DNA of 64,000 nucleotides from Phenylobacterium kunshanense. GTDB lineage: Bacteria > Pseudomonadota > Alphaproteobacteria > Caulobacterales > Caulobacteraceae. Positions 25,119 to 34,811 of the stretch are shown piece after piece. A program made the position numbers and the translations under genes. The DNA lies in contig NZ_QFYS01000003.1 of the NCBI RefSeq assembly GCF_003254525.1, positions 1 through 64,000 of the forward strand, read 5' to 3'. Each line of letters opens with the position of its first letter. The first letter of the stretch is position 1. The notes under the pieces were generated by a model, which was not told the DNA's origin, did not search any database, and worked only from the letters and a program-made list of their open reading frames with translations.

Positions 25119-27415
25119 GCGCGGCGACGTCCACCACGTCCCGGCGGGAGCTACTGAAGGCCGCATCCGGGGCCGGCGCCCTCCTGGTGTTCGCGCGCCC
25201 GCAGGCCGGCCGCGCGGCGGCCCGTTTCGTGGGCGAGATCGGTCCCTTCGTCCGCATAGACGCGGACGGCGCGGTGACGATCGGCTGTCATGTCGGAGAG
25301 ATGGGCCAGGGCGTATCCACCTCCCTGCCGATGCTCATCGCAGAAGAGCTGGATGTGCCGTTCGAGCGCGTGTCGATCCAGGCGATGCCGCTGCATCTGG
25401 CGCGCAACGCGCGCGGGCAGGCGCGCTCGTATCTGGGGGCGGGCCAGAGCACCGCCGGCGGCTCGAACAGCGTCAGGACAGGGTTCATCCCCTTGCGCCA
25501 GGCCGGCGCGCGCGCCCGGCGCATGATCCTCGACGCCGCGGCCGAGCGCTGGCGTGTTCCGGCGGACGAACTCACCACCCGAGCTGGCGTCGTCCGGCAT
25601 CCGTCCGGCCGCGCCGCCACCTACGGCGAGCTCGCCGCCGAGGCGGCCAAGCGCCGCGAACCCGTCGGCGACATGGTCCTCAAGACTCCGGACCAGTTCT
25701 CCATCGTCGGCAAACCGCAGCGCCATCTGGATGCGGACCGCATCGTCCGTGGCGAGCCGCTGTTCGGGATCGACGCCGAGATGCCGGGCATGCTCCACGC
25801 CGTCGTCGCCCGCTCGCCCTACCTCGGCGGCAAGGTCGCCACCCTGGATGAAGGCCATGGCCTCGGACTTCCCGGCGTCGTGGCGCTCGTCCCGATCCCT
25901 GCCGCCGACGCGCCGGCGCCGCCGCTGGAGCCGCGGAGCACGCCCCTGGCGGCCGGGGTGGCGGTGGTGGCCACGTCCTTCTGGGCGGCGATGCAGGCCC
26001 GCGATGCGCTCAGGATCACCTGGAGCCGGGGGCCGGGAGCCGCGGCCGACGAAAGCTCGGCCCGCGCCTATGCGGACACCTGGGCAAGGATGGAGACGAC
26101 CCCCGGCGACGTGGTCCGCAAGGACGGCGACTTCGCCGGCCTGCCGGCGTCGCGGGCGCGCACGGTCAGCGCCCGGTACGAGGCCGCAATGGTCGCCCAC
26201 GCCTGCCTGGAGCCGCCGAACGCCATCGTCTCGGTCGATCCCGACGGCAGGCGCGCCCAGGCGATCCTCGCGACCCAGGCGCCGGACGCCGCCGCGGCCA
26301 CCATCGCAAGGGTGACCGGGATCGACCCGGTGCAGATCGACGTCACGCTCGTCCGCATGGGCGGGGGCTTCGGCCGGAAGTTCGACCAGGACATGGTCGC
26401 CGAGGCGGCCATCGTCGCCAAGGCGGTGAGGCGACCGGTCAAGCTCGTCTGGACCCGCGAGGACGACCTCCAGCACGACCTCTACCGGCCCGGCGCCTGC
26501 CACATCCTCGATGCCGTGGTGGCCCCACGCGGCCGCATCCTGGGCTGGCGACACCGCCTGGCGACGCATTCACGGGTGGCGGGCGCCGCCGGCGATCCGG
26601 CGCCGCGGCTGACCGAATACTATCCCGACGGCTTCCCGGCCGGCCACGTCCCGAACATGCAGGTCGAATACCACCTGCTGCCCTCGGCGGCCCCGCGCGG
26701 CGCCTGGCGCGCGCCCGGCCACGTGGTCAACGCCTTCGCGATCGAGTGCTTCCTTGATGAGATCGCGGTCGCCACGAACCGGGATCCCGTCGAGCTACGC
26801 CTGGACATGATCGGGGCCGGCGGCGTCCACAGCTACATGTACCTGCCCCAGATGCCGCGCCGGAGCTTCGACACCCGGCGCTACGCGGCGGTCATCCGAC
26901 GGGCGGCCGAGGCGTCCGGATGGGGCAAGCCGCTCCCCGCGGGCCGCGGGCGCGGATTTGCGGCGCACTTCACGTTCGAGAGCTATGTCGCCCAGGTCGT
27001 CGAGGTGACGGTCGCGGAGGGCCGCCTGCGCATCGACCGGGTCACCGCGGCGGTCGACGCCGGCATGATCGTCAACCCGAACGGAGCGCGCGCCCAGATC
27101 GAAGGCAGTATCAACGATGGCCTGTCGGCAGCGCTGGGCCAGGCGATCACCGTGCAGGGCGGCCAGGTCGAGCAGCGGAACTTCAACGACTACGAGATGC
27201 TGCGGATGGACGGCGCCGCCCGGCGCATCGACGTGTCCTTCATCGAGTCCCGTGAGCCGCCCACCGGCCTCGGCGAGCCCGGCGTCCCGCCCCTCGCACC
27301 GGCGCTGGCCAACGCGATCTTCGCCGCGACCGGCGTGCGCCTGCGCCGGACACCGATGCTGCCAGATCTGCGACCCGTGCTCGCCGCAAGGACGCGCAAA
27401 ATTCCGAGGCGCTAG
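25115..27415 (+). CDS. Isoquinoline 1-oxidoreductase-type molybdopterin large subunit
   Basis: 766 residues, start by ATGA overlap with the small subunit. A Tat signal with Arg10-Arg11 ([16 protein letters not shown]) means the folded Mo-cofactor enzyme is exported. Molybdopterin-binding marks: [36 protein letters not shown] and the C-terminal [18 protein letters not shown] with the probable catalytic Glu721. The pair hydroxylates N-heterocycles or oxidises aldehydes in the periplasm. It lacks a fused cytochrome domain, so electrons must go to a separate carrier. The actual substrate is unknown. Confidence 0.93.
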   Translation: MSAATSTTSRRELLKAASGAGALLVFARPQAGRAAARFVGEIGPFVRIDADGAVTIGCHVGEMGQGVSTSLPMLIAEELDVPFERVSIQAMPLHLARNARGQARSYLGAGQSTAGGSNSVRTGFIPLRQAGARARRMILDAAAERWRVPADELTTRAGVVRHPSGRAATYGELAAEAAKRREPVGDMVLKTPDQFSIVGKPQRHLDADRIVRGEPLFGIDAEMPGMLHAVVARSPYLGGKVATLDEGHGLGLPGVVALVPIPAADAPAPPLEPRSTPLAAGVAVVATSFWAAMQARDALRITWSRGPGAAADESSARAYADTWARMETTPGDVVRKDGDFAGLPASRARTVSARYEAAMVAHACLEPPNAIVSVDPDGRRAQAILATQAPDAAAATIARVTGIDPVQIDVTLVRMGGGFGRKFDQDMVAEAAIVAKAVRRPVKLVWTREDDLQHDLYRPGACHILDAVVAPRGRILGWRHRLATHSRVAGAAGDPAPRLTEYYPDGFPAGHVPNMQVEYHLLPSAAPRGAWRAPGHVVNAFAIECFLDEIAVATNRDPVELRLDMIGAGGVHSYMYLPQMPRRSFDTRRYAAVIRRAAEASGWGKPLPAGRGRGFAAHFTFESYVAQVVEVTVAEGRLRIDRVTAAVDAGMIVNPNGARAQIEGSINDGLSAALGQAITVQGGQVEQRNFNDYEMLRMDGAARRIDVSFIESREPPTGLGEPGVPPLAPALANAIFAATGVRLRRTPMLPDLRPVLAARTRKIPRR

Positions 27416-27563
27416 TTCGGTTACGCACCCCGGCCTTCTTCAACCACATGCACCCCTAGCTGACCTTCGGCGGGCCCGGTGGGCGCCTGATCTGAGATGC
27501 CGCGAAATCCGCAACAGCACGCCACGGCAGCCATCGCCGGAGAGGGGTATTCGGGACCGGATC

Positions 27564-27591
27564 GGGGCCCGGAGGTCTCCCTCAGGGCCCC
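27564..27591. terminator. Nested hairpin between convergent molybdoenzyme and TonB receptor
   Basis: GGGGCCC (27564-27570) and GGGCCCC (27585-27591) form a 7-bp perfect stem, and a smaller GGAG/CTCC stem lies inside. It is in the 203-base gap between two convergent genes. No T-run, so a transcription block is inferred. Confidence 0.4.
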
Positions 27592-27618
27592 ACCCGGCAG
27601 GATAGTTCCGCTTCGACG

Positions 27619-30264
27619 TCAGAATTTCTGTCCGAAGCGGGCGCCGAAGAACTGCGGCTTGACCGGGAACGTGCGTGATGAGCCCGAGCAGAAGGTGATC
27701 GAGCAGAACGTGTTTCGGGTCAGCTGGCCGCGGCGGTCGAAGGCGTTCTGCAGGAAGACGTTGAAGGTCCAGTTGTCCTTCTTCACCCCTCCTGAGATGT
27801 CGAAGGTGACGAAGCCCGAGGTGTTGCCCAGCAGGTCGTTGTTGAAGACGTTCAGGTCCTGGGTGGCGCCCGTCTGATAGAGCGCGGCCCCCTGCACAAA
27901 GGCGCTGTATCCGGCCACCTCGGTGTCGTAGCGGATCGAGGTCGTGCCCTTGAACTTCGGCTGACGTGGCAGGCGGGTGCCGTCGGCCGCGGCGACTTGT
28001 GGGGTCGGTGGACTCGATCCAGGCACCGTCGCGCCCAGTGCGCATGACGCCAGCTGTGTGATCGCGCGCGACGTCGGGTCGAAGGCGAAGTTGCAGAAGT
28101 TGCCGTCCAGCGCCGCATCGTTGTAGGCGCCCGACGACGAGATCGTGAACTCGCCGAGCTTCAGGTCGGCGTCGTATTCGACCCCGTAGACCCGCGCCTT
28201 GCCGGCGTTTCCTGTGATCCCCGCGCCCTGCGCGCCCGAAACCACCACCGAGTATTGGATGTTGTCCCACTGCTCGTAGTAGACGGCGGCGTTGAAGCGG
28301 AAGTTGTCGCCCCACCGGGTCTTGACGCCGAGCTCGTAGTTGGTGAGCTCCTCCGACTTGAACGGGTCCACTGTGGCGACGCCGACATTGCGGATGCGCA
28401 GCGGCCGGTTGAAGCCGCCCGGCCGGAAGCCGGTGGAGTAGTTGGCGTAGATCATCTTTGTGGGGGTGATCTGCCAATCCAGCGCCACCTTATGCGTCTC
28501 GCCGCTCTCCTTGTAGCGCCCGACCTGGTCCGGCGCGGCGAAGTTCGTGTTCAGGCACTGCAGGCGCTCGGCCGGCAGCGGCAGCGTGCACCCGAAGGTT
28601 CCCGTCGGCACGAAGAGCGACGTCGTGGTGTTCCGGGCGGACGCCATGACGCCGGCGAAGCCCTTAATCTTGTAGTCGGTCTTGAAGTAGCGGATGCCGG
28701 CCGTGAGCTTCAGGGTCGGCGTGATGTTGTAGTGCCCCTCGGCGAAGAGCGCCTTGTCGTGGTAGATTTGGTTGTTCTCGACGACGTAGAAGCCGTCCTG
28801 CTTCACCGCCGGCGTGCCGAGGACCATGGTCCCGCCGTTGGCCACCGGGATCCCGAGGCCGGCAGGATTGCTGTCCCCGCCTCCGGCCCGGGTGTAGCCG
28901 ACGATCTGATCCAGGCCGCGGATGGCGTAGTAGGTGTTATTCTCCTGCTTCTGCCAGTGGTAGAAGGCGCCGGCCGTGACTTCGAACGGCCAGTCGCCGG
29001 GCGTGGTGACCCGGAGTTCCTGCGTGAACTTGTCCCGGTAGGTCAGACCGTGGAAGTACTGGGTCGGGTTGAGGAACTTCGAGCAGCGCAGCGTCGCGCC
29101 GTCGCCCGTGCAGCCGCTCTTGTCGAAGAACTGCAGGTAGTTCTCGTACCCCGGCCCGAAGCCGTCGTAGGTCACGGTGTAGTAGGTGTAGTCGTTTAGA
29201 AGCTTGGTCTTGCGCTGGTGGTAGCCGGTCGCCGAGACCACGTCCCAGTCGCCGATATGGCCGTGGACCGACAACTGCGCCTGGTACCACTTGTCGTCGT
29301 TTTCGGTGACGTCGTAGTCGTGCACTTCCAGGTCGCCCACGCGCGGGTCGAAGCCGAAGTAGCCCTTGGAGACCTGGTGCTGCGCGGTGATCTGCGGGGT
29401 GACTTCCCAGCCTGGCGCCGGCTCCCAGACCGCGACGAGACGACCGCCGTACTCGCGGACGGTGTTGTAGTCGTCCTTGGCGATCGCGGAGTTGTCGAGC
29501 GTGAAGGAGGTGGCGGGGTTGTTGTCGCCGAGCGTCAGGACCGCCGAACGACCGTCGTTCAGCAGGCCGTTGTTGGGCGTGTTGTCGATGTAGCCGCCGT
29601 CCCGACGGTAGTAAGCCATGGCGCGCACGGCGATGGTGTCATTCACCGGCGCGTTCACGTACGACTCGATCTGACCGCCGACGTCGCCCGGCCCGTACTT
29701 GTTGCCCTCGAGGTCGTAGCCCCACTCGAACACGCCGATCTTCGGCTTGTTGGTGATGAACCGGATGGTGCCCGCCAGCGAGCCGGCCCCGTAGAGCGTG
29801 CCCTGCGGGCCGGACAGCGCCTCGACGCGTTCCAGGTCGTAGACGTGGATGTCGGGGACCCCGACGCCGGTGATCGGGATGTCGTCCAGATAGTAGCCGA
29901 CCGAGGCGTAGGTGCCGCCCGCCGGGACGATGCCGCGGAAGTAGGTGGTCTGCCGTCCAGGCCCGAGGCCCGCGAACGACACCGACGGCAGCAGGGTGAC
30001 GAGGTCGGACAGGCCCTTGACCTGTCGTTCCGCCAACGTCTCGGTGCTTAGCGCCTGGACCGAGATCGGCACCTTCTGGATGCTTTCGGCCCGGCGGGTC
30101 GCGGTGACGATGATCTCGCCGACGGAGGTGACCTCATCGGCGTCGCCGGCGGCGTCAGCGCCTTCCGCGAAGGCGGGGCTTGCAAGGCCTAGAGGCGTCA
30201 GGACGGTCGTCGCCGCCAGCAAGCAAAGGAAACGTGTCTTCCGAGAAGGCGTTTGAGCCATCAT
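27619..30264 (-). CDS. TonB-dependent outer-membrane receptor
   Basis: 881 residues (880 if the second ATG is used). Signal peptide ends near AFA at 33. TonB-box region EIIVTATRRAES, plug with VPISVQALSTETL and a VEALSGPQGTLYGAGSLAG block (the usual LRGPQG is LSGPQG), then the barrel with a C-terminal FFGARFGQKF ending in Phe. GGGGGA lies about ten bases before the start. It is divergent from the TPR-sulfotransferase across a 506-base AT-rich region and convergent with the molybdoenzyme. The ligand is unknown. Confidence 0.95.
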   Translation of the reverse strand: MMAQTPSRKTRFLCLLAATTVLTPLGLASPAFAEGADAAGDADEVTSVGEIIVTATRRAESIQKVPISVQALSTETLAERQVKGLSDLVTLLPSVSFAGLGPGRQTTYFRGIVPAGGTYASVGYYLDDIPITGVGVPDIHVYDLERVEALSGPQGTLYGAGSLAGTIRFITNKPKIGVFEWGYDLEGNKYGPGDVGGQIESYVNAPVNDTIAVRAMAYYRRDGGYIDNTPNNGLLNDGRSAVLTLGDNNPATSFTLDNSAIAKDDYNTVREYGGRLVAVWEPAPGWEVTPQITAQHQVSKGYFGFDPRVGDLEVHDYDVTENDDKWYQAQLSVHGHIGDWDVVSATGYHQRKTKLLNDYTYYTVTYDGFGPGYENYLQFFDKSGCTGDGATLRCSKFLNPTQYFHGLTYRDKFTQELRVTTPGDWPFEVTAGAFYHWQKQENNTYYAIRGLDQIVGYTRAGGGDSNPAGLGIPVANGGTMVLGTPAVKQDGFYVVENNQIYHDKALFAEGHYNITPTLKLTAGIRYFKTDYKIKGFAGVMASARNTTTSLFVPTGTFGCTLPLPAERLQCLNTNFAAPDQVGRYKESGETHKVALDWQITPTKMIYANYSTGFRPGGFNRPLRIRNVGVATVDPFKSEELTNYELGVKTRWGDNFRFNAAVYYEQWDNIQYSVVVSGAQGAGITGNAGKARVYGVEYDADLKLGEFTISSSGAYNDAALDGNFCNFAFDPTSRAITQLASCALGATVPGSSPPTPQVAAADGTRLPRQPKFKGTTSIRYDTEVAGYSAFVQGAALYQTGATQDLNVFNNDLLGNTSGFVTFDISGGVKKDNWTFNVFLQNAFDRRGQLTRNTFCSITFCSGSSRTFPVKPQFFGARFGQKF

Positions 30265-30345
30265 GTAGATTATCCCCCAAGTCTTTTCCCAAGATCCTTC
30301 CTTCCTGCGTAGGATTTTGTTTTTATTGTCTATAGATGCGCCGGC

Positions 30346-30382
30346 ATGTCCAAAGAGTGGTGTTTAACCCGACTATGGACAT
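30346..30382. promoter_or_regulatory. Inverted repeat ATGTCCA/TGGACAT
   Basis: ATGTCCA (30346-30352) and TGGACAT (30376-30382) are perfect inverted 7-mers 23 bases apart, upstream of the TonB receptor. This could be an operator pair or a hairpin in the leader RNA. Confidence 0.35.
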
Positions 30383-30444
30383 TTTGACGGCGTCACTAGT
30401 TCGTCGCCGAAGATAAAAATCATCGGATAAGTCAATTTCGGCCT

Positions 30445-30479
30445 GACACTATATTGGTGTCGTCTGAATTTATGAGACG
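30445..30479. promoter_or_regulatory. Two abutting inverted repeats
   Basis: GACAC (30445-30449) pairs with GTGTC (30457-30461) around TATATTG. CGTCT (30461-30465) pairs with AGACG (30475-30479) around an AT-rich octamer. Two dyads sharing one base in a divergent promoter suggest tandem dimer binding sites. No regulator gene is adjacent. Confidence 0.4.
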
Positions 30480-30770
30480 TCGCGCGGGCGGATAACTCCG
30501 TCAGGACATTTCAATTCTGATAGACGTAACGCCGCTGGTCACTGTCAAGCGTGTTACACGGCGAAAGCCCGGGCGCCACGGGGGCGAGCACCTGCAGGCG
30601 ACAATTGTCCTAAAAATTATGCGTCGGCGCCCAAGGGCTCGGCCACGTTGCGGGCCGTTGGGAGCCAAGCCGGGCCGATGGTTGCCCGCGCCGTCCGCGC
30701 GCTGCCGGATGTGACGGCGGGCCGGGCGGATCCTGAGCCCCTGACAAGGAACCACTATGCCGAGCCCGCC

Positions 30771-32855
30771 ATGACCGTAGCCGCCGGTCCCGATGCCCTC
30801 GCAATGTCGCGCCGGGCGGCGCAGGCCGAGATCGCGGCCTTGCTGGACTCGCATCCGCAAGCGGCGCTTCTCCAGGCCGAGGCCCTGCTGCGGGAATCGC
30901 CGGGATCGCCGCCGGTGGAACTGCTTGCCTGCCAGGCCCTGCGGCGGCTGGGGAACCCGCAGGCCGCGCAGGCCCGCCTGAGTCTCCTGGCGCGCGACCA
31001 TCCGCGCGTGCCCGCGGTCATCTGGGAGCTGGCGCAGGCCGCGAGCGAGGCGGGCGATGCTCTGCGGGCGATCGCGGCGCTGGAAGATCTCACTCGACAG
31101 CAGCCCGCCGTGGCCGGCGGCTGGTTCCTCCTGGCCCGGGAGCTGCGCAAAGTCGGGCGTGCAGGCCCGGCCTGGCGCGCCGACCTGTCGGGCGTGCATG
31201 CCGCGTCCCGCGACCCGGAGCTGCTGAACGCCGCAGTCGCCATGAACGATGGTCGCTTCCAGGACGCCGAGGCCATGGTGAGGGCGCGGCTGGCCGAGGA
31301 TCCGGACGATCCGCCGGCGAACCGCCTGCTGGGAGAGATCCGCTGGCGGCAGGGCGATATGACCGAGGCGCTGGCGCTGGTGGAGCGGGCCGTGTGGGTC
31401 GCGCCGGGCTTCGACCTCGCCCGTGATTTCCTGGTGCGCCTCCTGATCCAGACCAACCGTCTGCCCGAGGCGCTGGAGCATGCCGAGACGCTGGCCCGTT
31501 CTCCGATCCAGAGCCCGAGCCACGATCTGCTCAGGGCCTCGGTGCTGGTGCGCCTGGGCGCCCAGGAGGAGGCCAGGATGATCTACGAGCGCCTGCTGGC
31601 GGAGCACCCCGGGCAGCCGCAGATCTGGCAGAACCTCGGCCACGTCCTGAAGACGCTGGGCAAGCAGTCCGAGGCCGTGCGCGCCTACCGCCAGGCCGTG
31701 ACGCATCAGCCGACGATGGGCGAAGCCTGGTGGAGCCTGGCCAACCTCAAGACCGTGAAGCTGGGGGCCGACGACGTCGCGGCGATGGACGCGGCTTTGA
31801 CGTCACTCGCCCCGCAGGCGGACGAGAGGCGGGAAGACGTGTTCCACCTGCATTTCTCGCTGGGCAAGGCCCTGGAGGACGCCCGGGACTACCCCGCCTC
31901 ATTCCGTCACTACGATCTGGGCAATCGCCTGCGCCGCACGATGGTGCAGCACGATGCGGCCGCCTTCTCGGCCGAAGTATCGGCCGCGGCCAACACCTTC
32001 ACCGCCGAGTTCCTGATGGACATGGGCCCCGGCGGATGCGCCGCGCCGGACCCCATCTTCATCGTCGGTCTGCCGCGCTCGGGCTCGACCCTGGTGGAGC
32101 AGATACTCGCCAGCCACAGCCAGGTGGAAGGTACGATGGAGCTGCCGGACATGATGGTGATCGCCAGTCGCCTGCAGTCGCGGGTGGACCAGGGCGAGTT
32201 CCCGGACTTTCGCACGATGATCGCCTCGCTCACGCCCGCCGACCGCACGAGGCTGGGCGAGGAATATATCGAGCGGACGCGCGTCCACCGGCAGAGCGGC
32301 CGCCCGCTGTTCATCGACAAGATGCCGAACAACTGGCAGCACGTCGGGCTGATCCGGCTGATCCTGCCGAATGCGAAGATCGTCGATGCGCGGCGCCATC
32401 CGCTGGGCTGCTGCTTCTCGGCCTGGAAGCAGCATTTCGCGCGGGGACAGGTGTTTTCGTACGACCTCGGCGACGTCGGCAGCTACTACCGCGACTACGT
32501 CGCCCTGATGACCGCCTACGACCAGGCCGCGCCCGGGGCCGTGCATCGCGTGATCTACGAGCAGATGGTCGCCGACACAGCCGACGAGGTGGATCGCCTG
32601 CTGCGCGCGCTGGGCCTGCCGTTCGAGGCGGCGTGCCTGGAGTTCTACAATAACGACCGCGCCGTGCGCACGGCGAGCTCGGAGCAGGTGCGCCAGCCGA
32701 TCTTCACGGACGGCGTCGAGCACTGGAAGCACTACGCGCCGTCGCTCGGCCCCCTCATCGAAGCGCTGGGCCCCGCGGTGGACGCCTATCCGAGTCCGCC
32801 TGCCGACTGGCGGGCCTGGCTGTCGCGCGACGTGGACGCTCAGTCGAATAAATAG
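30771..32855 (+). CDS. TPR-repeat sulfotransferase family protein
   Basis: 694 residues from the ATG at 30771; the frame stays open about 40 codons upstream, but with no ATG or ribosome site. N-terminal half (about 10-400): degenerate tetratricopeptide repeats, for example YERLLAEHPGQPQIWQNLG. C-terminal half: sulfotransferase domain with the PAPS 5'-phosphosulfate loop FIVGLPRSGSTLVEQILASH (near 430) and the 3'-phosphate region KIVDARRHPLGCCFSAW. It would transfer sulfate from PAPS to a protein, lipid or glycan acceptor that the TPR domain may recruit. No signal peptide. It lies 168 bases before qhpA on the same strand; a link to the amine dehydrogenase is not established. Confidence 0.88.
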   Translation: MTVAAGPDALAMSRRAAQAEIAALLDSHPQAALLQAEALLRESPGSPPVELLACQALRRLGNPQAAQARLSLLARDHPRVPAVIWELAQAASEAGDALRAIAALEDLTRQQPAVAGGWFLLARELRKVGRAGPAWRADLSGVHAASRDPELLNAAVAMNDGRFQDAEAMVRARLAEDPDDPPANRLLGEIRWRQGDMTEALALVERAVWVAPGFDLARDFLVRLLIQTNRLPEALEHAETLARSPIQSPSHDLLRASVLVRLGAQEEARMIYERLLAEHPGQPQIWQNLGHVLKTLGKQSEAVRAYRQAVTHQPTMGEAWWSLANLKTVKLGADDVAAMDAALTSLAPQADERREDVFHLHFSLGKALEDARDYPASFRHYDLGNRLRRTMVQHDAAAFSAEVSAAANTFTAEFLMDMGPGGCAAPDPIFIVGLPRSGSTLVEQILASHSQVEGTMELPDMMVIASRLQSRVDQGEFPDFRTMIASLTPADRTRLGEEYIERTRVHRQSGRPLFIDKMPNNWQHVGLIRLILPNAKIVDARRHPLGCCFSAWKQHFARGQVFSYDLGDVGSYYRDYVALMTAYDQAAPGAVHRVIYEQMVADTADEVDRLLRALGLPFEAACLEFYNNDRAVRTASSEQVRQPIFTDGVEHWKHYAPSLGPLIEALGPAVDAYPSPPADWRAWLSRDVDAQSNK

Positions 32856-33023
32856 GCGCATGCCGATCCCCGCTGCGCCTTGCCTGCCGAATTGCGCTGC
32901 AGTCGCGCTTCCCGACGCGAGTTCCGGCTGACCACAGCTTGACCAGGCTCGGGCCGCGGTGGTCCCCTCGTGCCTGCAAGTTCGATGAGCCGGGCGTCCG
33001 GTTCGGCGAGGGGGAATGCCGCG

Positions 33024-34811
33024 ATGAACGTCGTAAAGCACCACGTCGATGCGCCCGTTCGCCCGCGGGCGGCCTTGCTGCGCAAGGTCCTGGCTCCGGC
33101 GCTGTTGTTGCTAGGCGTCGCATCCGCCTCGGTCGTGCTGGCCCAGGCCAGCGGCAAGCCCCTGGGCCCCGATCCCGTGGACTGGGAGGAGAGCGATCCG
33201 GGCATCCCGGTGACCGACCCGCTCACCAAGGAGAAGTGCGGCGGCTGCCATGCGGCGGACGCGAAAGGCAACCTGTCGCGGATATCGTGGGTGCGCGCCA
33301 CGCCGGAGGGGTGGGCGCAGACCGTCAAGCGGATGGTCAAGCTGAACGGTGCGACGGTGGAGCCCGACGAAGCGCGCCGGGTGGTCCAGTACCTGGCGAC
33401 CTACCACGGCCTCGCGCCCGAGGAGGCCAAGCCGGTCATGTACTTCGCCGAGAACCGGATCATCGACGAGACCAACATTCCCAACGACACGATCCGTCAG
33501 TCCTGCGCCTCCTGCCACGCCTTCGCCCAGCCGCTGTCGTCGCGCCGCAGCAAGCGCGAGTGGGCGCTGCTGCAGAACATGCACGTCGCCCTCTATTCGC
33601 AGGCCGAGATGCAGTACTTCCGGCCTGTGCAGGGGCCGGGCGCCACGATGGGGCCGGACGGCAAGCCGCTGCTGCCCGCCCAGGTGGCGCTGAACTGGCT
33701 GGCGGAAAAGGCTCCGCTGCACACGCCGGAATGGGCGGCCTGGTCGGCGCGCATCCGGCCGCCCCGCCTCGAGGGTAAGTGGCTGGTCTCGGCCACGCTT
33801 CCGGGCAAGGGCCGCTACCTCGGCGAAATGATGATCAGCCCCGGGTCGGCGCCTGAGCGGTTCGTCACGGTCACGAAACTCCGCTCGCTGCAGACCGGCG
33901 CCGAGATCACCCGCAAGGGCCTGGGCGCCGTCTACGGCGGCTACAGCTGGCGCGGCAGCGGCGACGGCGGCGCGAGCGGGCAGCCCGACGATCCCAAGAG
34001 CGCCGGCCGCGAGGTGATGTGGTTTGCGCCGGACCTGAAGATGGCACAGGGCCGCTGGTACTGGGGCGCCTACAACGAGTTCGGGTTCAACGTCACCCTG
34101 AGCCGGGCGTCGGCCGATCCGACGGTGGCCGCCGTGACGCCGTTCGCGCTGAAGGCGGGGGCGAAGGGCGTCGAGGTGCACATTTACGGCGATGCGCTGC
34201 CCCAGAAGCTGACTCCGAAGGACGTGGACATGGGCGCGGGGGTGACCGTGACCAGGATCGTCTCGGCCAGGCCCGGCGAACTGGTCGTCAGCGTCGACGT
34301 CGCCGAGAAGGCAGTGTCCGGCCAGCGCGACGTCGGCGTGAAGGGCGCGGTGCTGGTGAACGCCCTGCCGGTCTACGACAAGGTCGACTACCTCAAGGTC
34401 ACGCCCGAAACGGCGATGGCGCGCCTCGGCGGGATCAAGTTCGACAAGGGCTATGAGCAGTTCGAGGTCGTAGGCTACGCCAACGGGCTCGATGGAAAGC
34501 CCAAGACCGCCGACGACGTGGCCATTGGCCCGGTGCCGGTGAGCTGGAGCGTCGAGGAGTTCCACACCGTCACCTACGACGACGACAAGGCCTTCGTCGG
34601 CAACCTGAGCCCGACCGCGCTGTTCACGCCGGCGGTGGAGGGGCCCAATCCGCAGCGCCGCTTCAGCCGCAACAACTACGGCGAGGTGTGGGTCGTGGCG
34701 ACCGCCAAGGACGCCAAGGACCGCTTCGGCAATCCGCTGGTCGGCAAGGCCTATCTCGTCGTGACGGTGCCGAGCTACCGGCGGTGGGATCATGCGGAGC
34801 TGTCCCAATGA
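33024..34811 (+). CDS. qhpA: Quinohemoprotein amine dehydrogenase alpha subunit (dihaem)
   Basis: 595 residues from the ATG at 33024, with a G-rich ribosome site (GGGGGA) upstream. Signal peptide ends about VLAQA. The N-terminal dihaem domain has haem c motifs CGGCH (Cys72, Cys75, His76) and CASCH (Cys161, Cys164, His165). Beta-rich domains 2-4 follow (PRLEGKWLVSATLPG, FSRNNYGEVWVVA, YRRWDHAELS). It takes electrons from the CTQ cofactor of the gamma subunit and passes them to periplasmic carriers during oxidative deamination of primary amines. First gene of a tight operon; the next gene starts by ATGA overlap. Confidence 0.95.
   Translation: MNVVKHHVDAPVRPRAALLRKVLAPALLLLGVASASVVLAQASGKPLGPDPVDWEESDPGIPVTDPLTKEKCGGCHAADAKGNLSRISWVRATPEGWAQTVKRMVKLNGATVEPDEARRVVQYLATYHGLAPEEAKPVMYFAENRIIDETNIPNDTIRQSCASCHAFAQPLSSRRSKREWALLQNMHVALYSQAEMQYFRPVQGPGATMGPDGKPLLPAQVALNWLAEKAPLHTPEWAAWSARIRPPRLEGKWLVSATLPGKGRYLGEMMISPGSAPERFVTVTKLRSLQTGAEITRKGLGAVYGGYSWRGSGDGGASGQPDDPKSAGREVMWFAPDLKMAQGRWYWGAYNEFGFNVTLSRASADPTVAAVTPFALKAGAKGVEVHIYGDALPQKLTPKDVDMGAGVTVTRIVSARPGELVVSVDVAEKAVSGQRDVGVKGAVLVNALPVYDKVDYLKVTPETAMARLGGIKFDKGYEQFEVVGYANGLDGKPKTADDVAIGPVPVSWSVEEFHTVTYDDDKAFVGNLSPTALFTPAVEGPNPQRRFSRNNYGEVWVVATAKDAKDRFGNPLVGKAYLVVTVPSYRRWDHAELSQ

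Larger units (their letters stand above)
30265..30770. other. AT-richer divergent control region
   Basis: 506 bases without a supported gene, AT-richer than its surroundings from about 30290 to 30540. It contains several inverted repeats (separate entries) and must hold the promoters of the TonB receptor (minus) and the sulfotransferase (plus). Just before the sulfotransferase there is an AAGGA site followed by a five-codon ORF (ATG at 30757) whose TGA overlaps the sulfotransferase ATG at 30771. I see no confident -35/-10 pair and no recognisable structured RNA. Confidence 0.55.

Noticed and set aside
32856..33023. Promoter or operator search before qhpA
   Set aside because: No clear dyad or AraC-type direct repeat could be seen in these 168 bases.
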